From positions 496,001 through 560,000 of the forward strand of contig SVFF01000001.1 of NCBI GenBank assembly GCA_015057005.1: 64,000 nucleotides of DNA, given 5' to 3'. The stretch is from Lachnospiraceae bacterium. GTDB taxonomy: Bacteria > Bacillota > Clostridia > Lachnospirales > Lachnospiraceae. The position numbers and the translations under genes are program-made. This document shows positions 52,103 to 60,150 of the stretch, piece by piece. Position 1 is the stretch's first letter. Every line of letters starts with the position of its first letter. The notes below the pieces were generated by a model that did no database searches, was not told the origin of the DNA, and was given only the letters and a program-made list of their open reading frames with translations.

Positions 52103-52387
52103 ATGTTTGGTGATCAAGTAAAAGCATTGCGTTCAGCCCGTAATTTAAGCCAGGTTCAGTTAGCCGAACAGTTAAATGTTACAAAGCAAACTGTCTGCAA
52201 TTGGGAAAATAACAATATTCTGCCCTCTGTTGATATGCTTGTCAAAATTGCTCTTTATTTCTCTGTCAGTACCGATTATTTGTTAGAATTAAATAACCGC
52301 CGATATCTGGAAATTACCGGCTTGTCTGATATTCAAGCAACTCACATACAATACCTTATAAATGACCTAACAGGAAAGACAAAATAG
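52103..52387 (+). CDS. XRE-family repressor-type protein
   Basis: 94 residues from the ATG at 52103, which has GGAGG 7 bases upstream. FGDQVKALRSARNLSQVQLAEQLNVTKQTVCNWENN is the helix-turn-helix (residues 2-38), with the usual following ILPSVDMLVKIALYFSVSTDYLLEL. A short helical end follows. It is divergent from the L7/L12-tail membrane protein gene and could control both its own promoter and that gene. Confidence 0.88.
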   Translation: MFGDQVKALRSARNLSQVQLAEQLNVTKQTVCNWENNNILPSVDMLVKIALYFSVSTDYLLELNNRRYLEITGLSDIQATHIQYLINDLTGKTK

Positions 52388-52398
52388 TCAGATTGTGG

Positions 52399-52581
52399 CT
52401 ACTTTGTCTTTTCTGTTACACTATCCTGCAGAAGTTGTATTGCATAATTATATCCCTCCATAAATGCCTCTTGCCGATTACTGTTATTTAACTCAACAAT
52501 CCGCTGCTGGTATTTCTTCTTTTTATACCATTGCATTAATTTACATTGTCTACGATTTACGCTTTGTTTCTTTTTTCTCAT
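52399..52581 (-). CDS. small basic protein of unknown function
   Basis: 60 residues with an AAAGGA 7 bases before the start. Highly basic first half (RKKKQSVNRRQ...WYKKKKYQQR) and a helical second half (FMEGYNYAIQLLQD). No family known; nucleic-acid binding is possible from the charge. It converges with the XRE gene, sharing the AAAGACAAA/TTTGTCTTT hairpin around 52375-52417. Confidence 0.5.
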   Translation of the reverse strand: MRKKKQSVNRRQCKLMQWYKKKKYQQRIVELNNSNRQEAFMEGYNYAIQLLQDSVTEKTK

Positions 52582-52600
52582 AATGAATTCCTTTCTCGCA

Positions 52601-52637
52601 AAAAAATTACCAGCTATAGCATTACGCTATAGCTGGT
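52601..52637 (-). terminator. terminator before the small basic protein gene
   Basis: ACCAGCTATAGC pairs perfectly with GCTATAGCTGGT around five bases and is followed by TTTTTTT on the minus strand. It closes the transcript of the genes to the right or acts as an attenuator for the gene at 52581. Confidence 0.85.
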
Positions 52638-52908
52638 TAGTTTATCTAATGTCATAATTATAATATGTAATTCAGAAATTGAACTTTTACAATATCTAAA
52701 AAAATATGACTATGTACACAGACATGGCAATGTACACAAACAATATAAAGAAAGAGAAAACAAGGCTGATACCTTTCACTCCTACCTTGCTTTTGTCCCT
52801 AAAGAACATATTACCTGGTCTACACAGAAGATGTATCATTACAACCAAGAAATTTATGAAAAAAATCAAAACACTCTACTACTTATTAAGAGACAATCGC
52901 TTCTATAA
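52636..52908 (+). other. open frame without a start codon, possible gene remnant
   Basis: A plus-strand frame ending at 52908 reads SEIELLQYLKKYDYVHRHGNVHK and on to a stop, with a plausible protein composition (Tyr, His, Lys, Glu). No start codon or ribosome site is found on its left. It overlaps the 3' end of the convergent gene at 52886. It may be the tail of a gene cut by rearrangement, or chance. Confidence 0.25.
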
Positions 52909-53290
52909 AAGAACATAATTCACAGAAGTTCAGATTGCACCAATATTGATTATTTTTAAATTTACATTCCGGAAGTACATATTTGTCATGAAGATGTTCA
53001 TATGTAGTAGCATTCATAAATAATTTAGTAATTCCTTTTGTAGGAATTACATATATTCCAACAGTCCTTTTACGTATACGCCCACTATACGAATTAGGAT
53101 TAATATTGATACAAGGCTCTTTTCCAGAACTAAGTTCAACAGAATATTTCTGATCCTGTGAAAAGTGCCTTATTGCTGATACCAGTTCCCTTAAGCAGTG
53201 ATTTTCGTCTTTATCCCATTTGCATTTATCAAATTCATATTGTGCTGCCAGATTGGCATATTTTGTTGCGTTCTCTAATATATTGTTCAT
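52886..53290 (-). CDS. unknown protein of the small-gene cluster
   Basis: 134 residues, intracellular. TGGAG lies 8 bases before the start. Contains six cysteines, spread (CKWDKDENHC, PECKFKNNQYWCNLNFCELC). An internal beta-rich stretch (RTVGIYVIPTKG) suggests an alpha/beta fold. No family known. It lies in a run of minus-strand genes (54984 to 52886) whose gaps are short, so one operon is likely. Confidence 0.55.
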   Translation of the reverse strand: MNNILENATKYANLAAQYEFDKCKWDKDENHCLRELVSAIRHFSQDQKYSVELSSGKEPCININPNSYSGRIRKRTVGIYVIPTKGITKLFMNATTYEHLHDKYVLPECKFKNNQYWCNLNFCELCSFIEAIVS

Positions 53291-53319
53291 CGTTTATTCT
53301 CCATTATGATGCTTCAATT

Positions 53320-53592
53320 CTATGAATTTAACGCTGCTAGTAATCCTGGGCAAAATGCCTCTATATTATCCCCGCTCTCATATTCGTATAATTTATTTCC
53401 AGTTGCGGATCCTAAAATATGAATTTTTATTTCGCCGGTAGATTTGTTGAATATAATAGATTCTTTAGTTCTTGTTGTAGCTGCCATAGCCCATTTTTTT
53501 AATTGTTCGTACCCCATCGCTTCCAGAGAAGTATCTATTTTTCCGGTTTTCTTATGAAATCTCACCAAGCAATACTCTTCATAATCGTTCAT
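53320..53592 (-). CDS. unknown protein of the small-gene cluster
   Basis: About 90 residues from the ATG at 53592, which follows GAAAGG; the frame is open to 53613 but overlaps the gene before it. EYCLVRFHKKTGKIDTSLEAMGYEQLKKWAMAA and IIFNKSTGEIKIHILGS have a beta-strand character. No family known. It starts 7 bases after the stop of the 314-residue gene upstream. Confidence 0.5.
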   Translation of the reverse strand: MNDYEEYCLVRFHKKTGKIDTSLEAMGYEQLKKWAMAATTRTKESIIFNKSTGEIKIHILGSATGNKLYEYESGDNIEAFCPGLLAALNS

Positions 53593-53599
53593 ATTGTTT

Positions 53600-54544
53600 T
53601 TACCTTTCGTCAAATAAATTGGGAAAATCTATCTCAAAGATGAGTGTAAGTTCTTTGACCATTAGGTCGATCCAAATGATGTTTGGTGTCAGTTCATATC
53701 TTTCATTGGCAGGTGTATATCCAAACCTAACACAATCTTCTATTTCGTCCAAAACATTCCACTCTTCATCAGTTGGGGCAACACAGCTAGAAAGCCCCAT
53801 CTCATCTGCTAACGAAATCTCATCCAGCAAGTACAGGTAGGCATCATCGCCACCGCCACTCAGATAAGTATCTCTATTATGTATGTTTGGGAAATTGATT
53901 GCCTCTTCAATGGACATATCATTATTTATTTCTTCCCATCTTTCCGGAATTGAATTATGCTCTCCTTCTAATACTCCACACATATATTCATTTAATTCAA
54001 GTAGAATTCTATGCAGGTTATATCGATTATACTTTTGCAGAGCAATACTATTCTGATCGATCAACATGTGTATACTTCGAATCAAGTAATCTACTTCTAT
54101 GACATTTTTTTTGCAACGTTCAATATTTTCTTTTCTTGCGAGTTTAGGTGCATTGGTCATCTCCGAAACTTTATATAAAACCAATACACATTCCCCGAAA
54201 ACTTTTTTAATGATAGTTTTTTCTTCATCGCCAAACATATTTTTATCTTCTTTTACGGGATTCATATCTATCAAAATCTCATGATAATCAATGCCCAAAA
54301 ATTCTGAAATCATTTTCGCATTATCAATATGACCAATACCATTCGCAGCAGACAGCCATTTATTTACCCGTTCTACTGTTAGTCCGGTTTGTTCTTCTAA
54401 TTGAAGCAAAATACTGTTTTTTGTTATGTGTTTCTTTTTGTCTGTACGATCCGATAAAATTTGATTCAACGCATTAGGATCAAATTGATATCTTTTGCCA
54501 GTTTCCTCTTCTACTAAAATTCTTGGTGTTATTGATTTTGCCAT
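53600..54544 (-). CDS. unknown protein with N-terminal helix-turn-helix-like part
   Basis: 314 residues, acidic. Residues 40-95 look like a helix-turn-helix (KNSILLQLEEQTGLTVERVNKWLSAANG...KMISEFLGIDYHEI), the remainder is helical and acidic with no family I recognise. It follows an XRE-like gene and could be a regulator of the cluster. The 3' end adjoins the next gene. Confidence 0.6.
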   Translation of the reverse strand: MAKSITPRILVEEETGKRYQFDPNALNQILSDRTDKKKHITKNSILLQLEEQTGLTVERVNKWLSAANGIGHIDNAKMISEFLGIDYHEILIDMNPVKEDKNMFGDEEKTIIKKVFGECVLVLYKVSEMTNAPKLARKENIERCKKNVIEVDYLIRSIHMLIDQNSIALQKYNRYNLHRILLELNEYMCGVLEGEHNSIPERWEEINNDMSIEEAINFPNIHNRDTYLSGGGDDAYLYLLDEISLADEMGLSSCVAPTDEEWNVLDEIEDCVRFGYTPANERYELTPNIIWIDLMVKELTLIFEIDFPNLFDER

Positions 54545-54571
54545 ATCTAAATCCCGTTCCCTTCTTTGTAT

Positions 54572-54790
54572 TCATTGTTCATGCGCATTTCTTAATGTAT
54601 CTTTATCATACATCCGGATTGTCCGAAAAGAAAGCGAGAAATAATCTTCTATTTCTCCATTAAAATCTCCAAACTTTTTATAATTTCTCAAACAGTTCAT
54701 GAAATACTTAAGAATGATAGTTTCTGCTAAAGCTATAGCCCTTTTTACTAGATACCCTTTCATTATGTATCCCCCTACTCGTATTCTCAT
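54572..54790 (-). CDS. small protein translationally coupled to an XRE gene
   Basis: 72 residues if started at 54790, where its ATG overlaps the TGA of the upstream gene (ATGA). An alternative ATG at 54763 follows GGGGG. Two aromatic helices (IILKYFMNCLRNYKKFGDF, DYFSLSFRTIRMYD). No family known. Confidence 0.5.
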   Translation of the reverse strand: MRIRVGGYIMKGYLVKRAIALAETIILKYFMNCLRNYKKFGDFNGEIEDYFSLSFRTIRMYDKDTLRNAHEQ

Positions 54791-54984
54791 TCCACATATT
54801 CTATAATATCTTCTGGACTACAGTCAATCACTTCACATATACGTCTGCACACATCATAAGATATTGCACTCCCCTGCTTCATTCGGGTCAAAGTAGTGGC
54901 CGATATGCCTGCCCTTCTCATCAAATCCTTTCGTTCCATGCCAAGATCAATCATTTTTTTCCATAGGTTGTTATAACTATACAT
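54787..54984 (-). CDS. small XRE/Cro-type regulator
   Basis: 65 residues. LWKKMIDLGMERKDLMRRAGISATTLTRMKQGSAIS is a Cro/C1-type helix-turn-helix, ending IEYVE. GGGAGG lies 8 bases upstream of the start. Such short regulators often head plasmid or phage operons. It heads the cluster 54984-52886. Confidence 0.75.
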   Translation of the reverse strand: MYSYNNLWKKMIDLGMERKDLMRRAGISATTLTRMKQGSAISYDVCRRICEVIDCSPEDIIEYVE

Positions 54985-55000
54985 GCGTTACCTCCCGTTG

Positions 55001-55534
55001 TTAATTTGTATCTGATGGTGATATATAATTACCTTTATTGTTATTTTCATTTTTAAATAAGACAGAATCACCCATTTTAAAGCTTACACGCTCTCCACAA
55101 GCACTCTTTATAATCTGTCCCAATGTAATATAACCGTTATTATTGTCCTTAAATTTTCGGTTCGAATTATAAGAATATGCATTTATAACAAAATCCGTTT
55201 TGAAACAGTCCCCATCTTTTCTTGTTACTGCTACAGTTTGATAATCTTTTCCCAAATAATCCAGTATTTTCTCACAAGCTCCTACTGCCAATTCTTGACC
55301 CACATTATCTCCATATCGTAATTCACAATGATGCGCTTTCACATTCAAACAACCACCTTTGGCTTCCTGTACCATAAGGAAACAATCACTTATAGAATCA
55401 GCAGATGCAGTTACAACACCGCGGCTATTTCTATCAACCACATTATCCGGTCTACTTTCCCAAACATAAGATATCATTTCTTGAACATCTGCTTCATTCT
55501 TTCTATTATTTCTGTACGCGATCAATTCAATCAT
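55001..55534 (-). CDS. short relaxase-like protein without the HxH motif
   Basis: About 177 residues. ATG at 55534 follows GGTGG and overlaps the stop of the preceding gene by 8 bases. The layout (YGDNVGQELAVGACEKILDYLGKDYQTVAVT then DCFKTDFVINAYSYNSNRKF) aligns with the relaxase-like protein at 58999, where the same place reads HPHIHFAINNYSY. The two metal-binding His are replaced here, so it probably cannot nick DNA in the usual way. The later part (GYITLGQIIKSAC) is unlike the other. Confidence 0.55.
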   Translation of the reverse strand: MIELIAYRNNRKNEADVQEMISYVWESRPDNVVDRNSRGVVTASADSISDCFLMVQEAKGGCLNVKAHHCELRYGDNVGQELAVGACEKILDYLGKDYQTVAVTRKDGDCFKTDFVINAYSYNSNRKFKDNNNGYITLGQIIKSACGERVSFKMGDSVLFKNENNNKGNYISPSDTN

Positions 55535-55829
55535 AATAACCACCATTCCTTTCCAATTCTATTACCAATGCCAAACTATTTTGGATTTCTTTCATCATCT
55601 CAGTATCATCCTTATTTCCATGGTTACGTCCCCATTCCTCAATTTGGTCACACACCTGTACCAATGCCATTGTAAGTGCAGGTCTGTTAATTGTATCCGC
55701 CATGAATTGATTCAGGGCCATTCTGATTATTTGTGCTTTACTTAAATCCATTTCTTGCGCCAGTTCTTCAACTCTTTTCTGCATATCCGAAGTTACTGTT
55801 GCTGTCAATAAATTACTTTTTTGTGACAT
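55527..55829 (-). CDS. ribbon-helix-helix protein (MobC/CopG-like)
   Basis: 100 residues. LLTATVTSDMQKRVEELAQEMDLSKAQIIRMALNQFM has the beta-strand plus two-helix pattern of ribbon-helix-helix DNA-binding proteins. The C-terminal half is helical (ALTMALVQVCDQIEEWGRN). It overlaps the relaxase-like gene by 8 bases (ATGATTGA), an arrangement repeated at 58999-59006. Confidence 0.75.
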   Translation of the reverse strand: MSQKSNLLTATVTSDMQKRVEELAQEMDLSKAQIIRMALNQFMADTINRPALTMALVQVCDQIEEWGRNHGNKDDTEMMKEIQNSLALVIELERNGGYYD

Positions 55830-55967
55830 ATTTATGTCCTCCCATCTGAATTTATTTTTTTACCAATATGTTACTAATCTGAAAGCATTTTCCGACAAAA
55901 AAAGAAAGCATACGCAAACGGCATGCTTTTCTATCAATGCAACATTACATCTATCACCTTCATTAAT

Positions 55968-56525
55968 TTACCTGATACTCCATAATATAGCATCTATTTT
56001 CTTAATATCTGAAATCCATTTATAATCCGGCAAGGCCTTGTCAAAGGCCGCCAAACACTCTTCTGCTTTTATTGTATGTAGAAACGTTTCATACCATAGC
56101 TCAATGTCATGGTATAATTGTATAGCATTGTTCAATTTTGCCTCCTGCGTGCTACCTATTATTTTTAAGGACAGATTTTGTAAAACATATCGGTCCCATA
56201 TCGGCTTCTCTGGATTTATAGTAGCCAGCATTTTACTCGAAAAAGATGCTTCAATATTTCCCGTCTTATGATACAACTCCGTAATAATCTCACCAAACGT
56301 AATATCTTTATGCTTTACATTTTCAAACAGCGTATAATATTCTCTACGCCACTGTTCATTGCACCGTACTAAATAGAAACCATTATACGATCTCTGAAAG
56401 TCTGGATCCTTAGATACATCTACGTTTTTCACCTTATCTATTATTGTTTTATATTGAATAAGGCCAAGGCTGGCAGCCAACCTCTCTTGCAAAATCTTAT
56501 TGACATCAAAGTTCACATCCATCAT
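55968..56525 (-). CDS. unknown protein, widely distributed type
   Basis: About 185 residues; start at 56525 follows GGAG by 8 bases. FQRSYNGFYLVRCNEQWRREYYTLFE, ITELYHKTGNIEASFSSKMLATINPEKPIWDRYVLQNLSL give a distinctive pattern that I have seen in hypothetical proteins near accessory genes, but I cannot assign a function. It might be related to helix-hairpin-helix glycosylase-like folds; this is speculative. Between the mobilisation pair and a short membrane-peptide gene. Confidence 0.55.
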   Translation of the reverse strand: MMDVNFDVNKILQERLAASLGLIQYKTIIDKVKNVDVSKDPDFQRSYNGFYLVRCNEQWRREYYTLFENVKHKDITFGEIITELYHKTGNIEASFSSKMLATINPEKPIWDRYVLQNLSLKIIGSTQEAKLNNAIQLYHDIELWYETFLHTIKAEECLAAFDKALPDYKWISDIKKIDAILWSIR

Positions 56526-56581
56526 ATCAGCCACTCCAGTTTAGCAGCTTCTCTTCGAAGCATTATTTTCATATAAGACAG

Positions 56582-56704
56582 TTAGAACCTACGTCGTTTC
56601 CTATGGGAACCTCTCTTATTTCCTCCTGAGTATTTCTTTGTTAGCTCGAATATCACTCCAAAGGGAATATAAATAATTGCGGCGATAATTAATAATAACG
56701 GCAT
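56582..56704 (-). CDS. 40-residue membrane peptide with basic tail
   Basis: MPLLLIIAAIIYIPFGVIFE is a membrane helix; the end (GGNKRGSHRKRRRF) is strongly basic. A GGAGAG site lies 9 bases upstream. Too short for any domain, and no family known. It could act as a small membrane modulator or toxin-like peptide. Confidence 0.5.
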   Translation of the reverse strand: MPLLLIIAAIIYIPFGVIFELTKKYSGGNKRGSHRKRRRF

Positions 56705-56803
56705 AATTATGTACTCTCCTCTCATATCTCCCGGACTCTTACATATTCCGTTTTCATTATATCATGTATATTTTTCTATTTTGTAAATCTGCTTGCTATA
56801 TGG

Positions 56804-57628
56804 TTATTTTTTATTTTGCATGCTTCCTGAGATCTTTGTTGTTTTCGTATCCGCCAACACCCCCTTAACAGCACCACCAATTTTAGGAGTTATCTTTTTC
56901 TGGATATATGCTTTCGCGCATTGTGCTGCAAGGCTCTCTATCTTTCTACGCGTTTCCGGTTCTTCCAATATCTGCAGGGCTTTTCCTGCGTAATCCAAAA
57001 CGTACTCTTTGCCGTCCTGAATATATAATTCCGCAACACCTTTTCCTTGTTCCAGGAGTGCCTGAAGCGGTGTGATGTGGCGCTCGTCCTTATTGATCAC
57101 ATACCATCCATCAATATGTTCTTCTACATATACTCCCTGCCGCTTTAACATAGCAACCACTTCGGTGCTGTATACTACAAGATACACATCCGTTAACCGG
57201 TTCATGGCATCGTAACTTTTAATGCTTTCCTTTGCGATGTGGTACGCCAGTTCCAGATCAAAGCCGTTATTACCAGAACATAACAGCGGAATCGCAATGG
57301 AGCGACACTGTAGGTCGTCCGCCATTACAAGAGCCGACAAATAGGCCTTACTTAGCATTTCGATCTCTCCATGCTCCCCATCGGTCCACTTAGGCACAAC
57401 AGAATGTAATATAAAGCTGGCATCCAAGCCATAGGCTTCGGTAACTACCGTATTTCCAACGGCTGTCTTTCCGATTTTCTTACAAGCAGCCTCTAGCTCC
57501 TTTCTTCCCGCCTTCTCAAAAATTGCCTTTGAGGTACCACTGCCTATTTTTAACCCAGTGTTTGCAGGAAGAACAACCGCGTCCACTTCCATATTTGTGA
57601 TATCGTTTCTAATCAGTTTGTATTCCAT
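56804..57628 (-). CDS. macrodomain protein (ADP-ribose-binding)
   Basis: 274 residues. YKLIRNDITNMEVDAVVLPAN and LKIGSGTSKAIFEKAG are the macrodomain start, with FILHSVVPKW near 75 and SIAIPLLCSGNNGFDLELA near 110. Residues 165-235 (VYVEEHIDGWYVINKDERH...) have no recognised domain, and the end is Lys-rich. Macrodomains remove or read ADP-ribose; on a mobile element they can counter or support ADP-ribosylation-based systems. No ADP-ribosyltransferase was seen next to it. Confidence 0.88.
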   Translation of the reverse strand: MEYKLIRNDITNMEVDAVVLPANTGLKIGSGTSKAIFEKAGRKELEAACKKIGKTAVGNTVVTEAYGLDASFILHSVVPKWTDGEHGEIEMLSKAYLSALVMADDLQCRSIAIPLLCSGNNGFDLELAYHIAKESIKSYDAMNRLTDVYLVVYSTEVVAMLKRQGVYVEEHIDGWYVINKDERHITPLQALLEQGKGVAELYIQDGKEYVLDYAGKALQILEEPETRRKIESLAAQCAKAYIQKKITPKIGGAVKGVLADTKTTKISGSMQNKK

Positions 57629-57726
57629 TCCTTATTCCTTCTTTCGTTCAGCTCTTGAAAACACCTTTCGATGTGTTTTCTATCTGCGAGAATCTTCAGT
57701 TTCTCTACCGATTCTTTCCATACTTA

Positions 57727-58059
57727 TTATCTTATCAATCGGAGTAATATATCATAATTACGTACTGCCCCCTCTTTATGAGACTTCCACAATTCATTTC
57801 TCCGATCAATATCAAAATTGGATGTGCAAATCAGCTCATTGTACTCCCTGATTTTTTTATAAAAAAACTCACGTTGCTTTTCTGATACGATTCTTACGTC
57901 TATCCAGTCTTCTCCAAAATCTTCTACATCACAATAATCCGCAATATACCATATGAACGCTTCCCACGTGATATCTTCTTCCGAGTGTAACCAATAGTAC
58001 ACTTTTTGCTTGCTGATTTTATTTATACCACTTGTAAAACCATATCCCAAATCAATCAT
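57727..58059 (-). CDS. unknown small acidic protein
   Basis: 110 residues. A GAGG site lies 8 bases before the start. Rich in Trp, Tyr, Asp and Glu (YYWLHSEEDITWEAFIWYIADYCDVEDFGEDW). No family known. The Asp/Trp-rich part may bind a partner protein. It lies 100 bases before the macrodomain gene on the same strand, so co-expression is possible. Confidence 0.5.
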   Translation of the reverse strand: MIDLGYGFTSGINKISKQKVYYWLHSEEDITWEAFIWYIADYCDVEDFGEDWIDVRIVSEKQREFFYKKIREYNELICTSNFDIDRRNELWKSHKEGAVRNYDILLRLIR

Positions 58060-58715
58060 CTTCTACCTCGCAATTCCTCTTTTCAATATGATATAAGTAA
58101 ATCCTTTGCTCATTTCTTATCCTCTTTATATGCTATCACAAAACGGTTCCCAATGTGAATAGATATTCACAAATAAATTTCCAATACTATTTAATAATGA
58201 TACTAATAACATACTGATAAAAGCAAAGTATGAATCAGGATCATAGGATAATATATAAGTAAATAGACAAGATACTATTGTATGTATGACAAGTATTATA
58301 CCATCACAAGTACAGTTACAATGGAATATATCATATACCAACTGCCAGACGGCATTTACCAGGGTAAAATTTACCTTATGTATTCCGAAAGCGCCTGTTT
58401 AGGTGCTTTCACTTTTTCTGTTTGTAGAAAATGTACACACAAGATAAACTCATTACCATTATTACATATTTGTTATCATTTTTTGTAAATATAAATTCAA
58501 TTACAGTAATACACGTTATTTAGACTTACGTGTATTTGTTTGCTGCGCTTTTATGATAAATAATATCATTTGCCCTACACCTCGCCAGAGATCTACCACC
58601 TTACCTCTATATTCTTATATTAATCCCGTACACTCATCAAGTACATAATTCACCAAAATCAATTATAAAAAACTACTAACATAACGATAAAATCAAAAGA
58701 AAGGAACATATACCT
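58060..58715. other. 656-base non-coding stretch, possible transfer origin
   Basis: AT-rich with no supported gene. Two hairpins are visible: GAAAGCGCC...GGTGCTTTC followed by ACTTTTTC (58387-58417, terminator-like), and AATACACG-N13-CGTGTATT (58508-58536). It lies just 5' of a ribbon-helix-helix/relaxase pair, the usual place of an oriT. A TTTTGTAAAT motif (58482) recurs elsewhere in the element. Confidence 0.45.
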
Positions 58716-59006
58716 ATGAACAATACTAACAAACCTCTAAATCCTAAATCCTGTAGAAAAGACTTCCGTGCTTCGGAAGACGAACTCCTCCGGCTAGAAC
58801 AGCACTGTACTAACAGAAATCTGAAACAATCTGATTTCATCAGAGCAGCCATTCAAGAAAAAATAGAACGAGATACAGCTCCGCTTGCTTTTACTGACCC
58901 TCTAGCAACAAACACCTTTTATAATCTAGCAATCCGTCGTTCCATCACCAAACCCACCATTAAACAATTAGTAGATGACTTCAAAGGAGGAATTTTTAAT
59001 GAATAA
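58716..59006 (+). CDS. ribbon-helix-helix mobilisation protein (MobC-like)
   Basis: 96 residues. AAAGGAAC lies near the start. KDFRASEDELLRLEQHCTNRNLKQSDFIRAAIQEK is a ribbon-helix-helix or MobC-type pattern. It ends with the 8-base overlap ATGAATAA into the relaxase-like gene. MobC proteins help the relaxase load at oriT; here this is inferred from the pair. Confidence 0.72.
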   Translation: MNNTNKPLNPKSCRKDFRASEDELLRLEQHCTNRNLKQSDFIRAAIQEKIERDTAPLAFTDPLATNTFYNLAIRRSITKPTIKQLVDDFKGGIFNE

Positions 59007-59487
59007 CAGTATGATTATTTTATATACCGGAGAATACAGTAACGATGATGCTTATGAAAGGGTACTATCCTACGTTTCTAATAAAAATTATGTCTGTGGA
59101 TATGCTGTTCCAGTTCCAATTGAACGCGACTCCCTGATTGCATCCTATCGTGAAGCAAACGAAAATTCCAATTATGAAGCATCCCGTTACATATGGCATT
59201 TTACCATCTCTCTTCCGGAAACCTCAAATTTAGTTCGTTTTATGTGTGTAGCCGACTCAATTGCTAAAGTATTTGCTTATGATTATCAGGTTTTGTACTC
59301 ATTGGATTTGGCAACTGATCATCCGCACATTCACTTTGCAATCAATAACTACAGTTATCACCCTGATAAATGCCCTTTATCAGAAGATATTTTTGATTCT
59401 TATATAAGACAAAGCCTCTCGATTTTACAAAGCTTTTATCCAACTTACAAAGCCAAAATAGAACATCAGGAGGGGCGCTATGTTTGA
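58999..59487 (+). CDS. short relaxase (MobA-type) with HxH motif
   Basis: About 162 residues. ATG at 58999 follows AAAGGAGG by 8 bases; the open frame begins earlier but has no site. Residues near 105-115 read HPHIHFAINNYSY, the HxH metal site of MobA/VirD2-type relaxases, and an upstream Tyr could be the nicking residue. Full relaxases are 300-700 residues; this one holds only a nicking-domain size. Downstream is an 8-base-overlapping helix-turn-helix gene. Confidence 0.68.
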   Translation: MNNSMIILYTGEYSNDDAYERVLSYVSNKNYVCGYAVPVPIERDSLIASYREANENSNYEASRYIWHFTISLPETSNLVRFMCVADSIAKVFAYDYQVLYSLDLATDHPHIHFAINNYSYHPDKCPLSEDIFDSYIRQSLSILQSFYPTYKAKIEHQEGRYV

Positions 59488-59674
59488 ACAGTATGATGAT
59501 ATTATGTCTATAGATGACGTTGCCGCCGCCTTAAAAATAGGCCACACGCAAGTATATCGTATCCTTCGGTCCGGACAGCTTAATGGCTACAAAGAGGGAA
59601 AAGATTGGAAGATTGCAAAATTAGCTCTTGAAAACTACGTCAGAGAAAAAAGCAAAGTACCACTAATATATTGA
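59480..59674 (+). CDS. excisionase-type helix-turn-helix protein
   Basis: 64 residues. MSIDDVAAALKIGHTQVYRILRSGQLNGYKEGKDWKI is the DNA-binding winged helix of excisionase/MerR-type proteins (HTH_17). It overlaps the relaxase gene by 8 bases (ATGTTTGA), so it is translated with it. Possibly a regulator of transfer or excision. The IS66 element starts 15 bases beyond its stop. Confidence 0.75.
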   Translation: MFEQYDDIMSIDDVAAALKIGHTQVYRILRSGQLNGYKEGKDWKIAKLALENYVREKSKVPLIY

Positions 59675-59772
59675 CACTAGTAAACGGTAAATAACTCGTA
59701 CCGTGCTAGTTATACTAAAATCTGAGATAATCAACTCTGAAAAAACTTAGTTTTTGGGAGGAGGATTATCTC

Positions 59773-60150
59773 ATGGATAAATCAACACATCAGATCCGGT
59801 GTGAACAATGGAGCCGAATCATTAACGACTGTCTGGCTAGTGGGCAGTCAAAAAAGACCTGGTGCCAGGAGAATGGTATATCTGAAAAGGCTTTTTATTA
59901 CTGGCAGCGGATCCTTCGAAATGAAGCTTATATCGAGATGAAACAGCTTCCAGCGTCGGCTCCTGCTACGCTTCTTTCAGAACCGCCGGTCGCATTTGTT
60001 GAACTGAAGCCAACACATAAAGAAACAGAAATACCATCATCGTTCAGACCGGACATTATTTTACGCAGCGAGCCATTGGTTCTGGAGATATCCAACACCG
60101 CTTCTGCGGAATTACTGAAGCAGCTGGGAGGGTTCCTGCATGCTCAATGA
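59773..60150 (+). CDS. tnpA: IS66 accessory protein TnpA
   Basis: 125 residues. It begins with MDKSTHQIRCEQWSRIINDCLASGQSKKTWCQENGISEKAFYYWQRI, the IS66 OrfA helix-turn-helix pattern. It binds the element ends with TnpB. A GGGAGGAGG site lies just before the start. It overlaps tnpB by 11 bases. Confidence 0.92.
   Translation: MDKSTHQIRCEQWSRIINDCLASGQSKKTWCQENGISEKAFYYWQRILRNEAYIEMKQLPASAPATLLSEPPVAFVELKPTHKETEIPSSFRPDIILRSEPLVLEISNTASAELLKQLGGFLHAQ

Noticed and set aside
58282..58488. 68-codon plus frame in the gap before the MobC-like gene
   Set aside because: No ribosome site, a terminator-like hairpin lies inside it, and composition is typical of chance frames.
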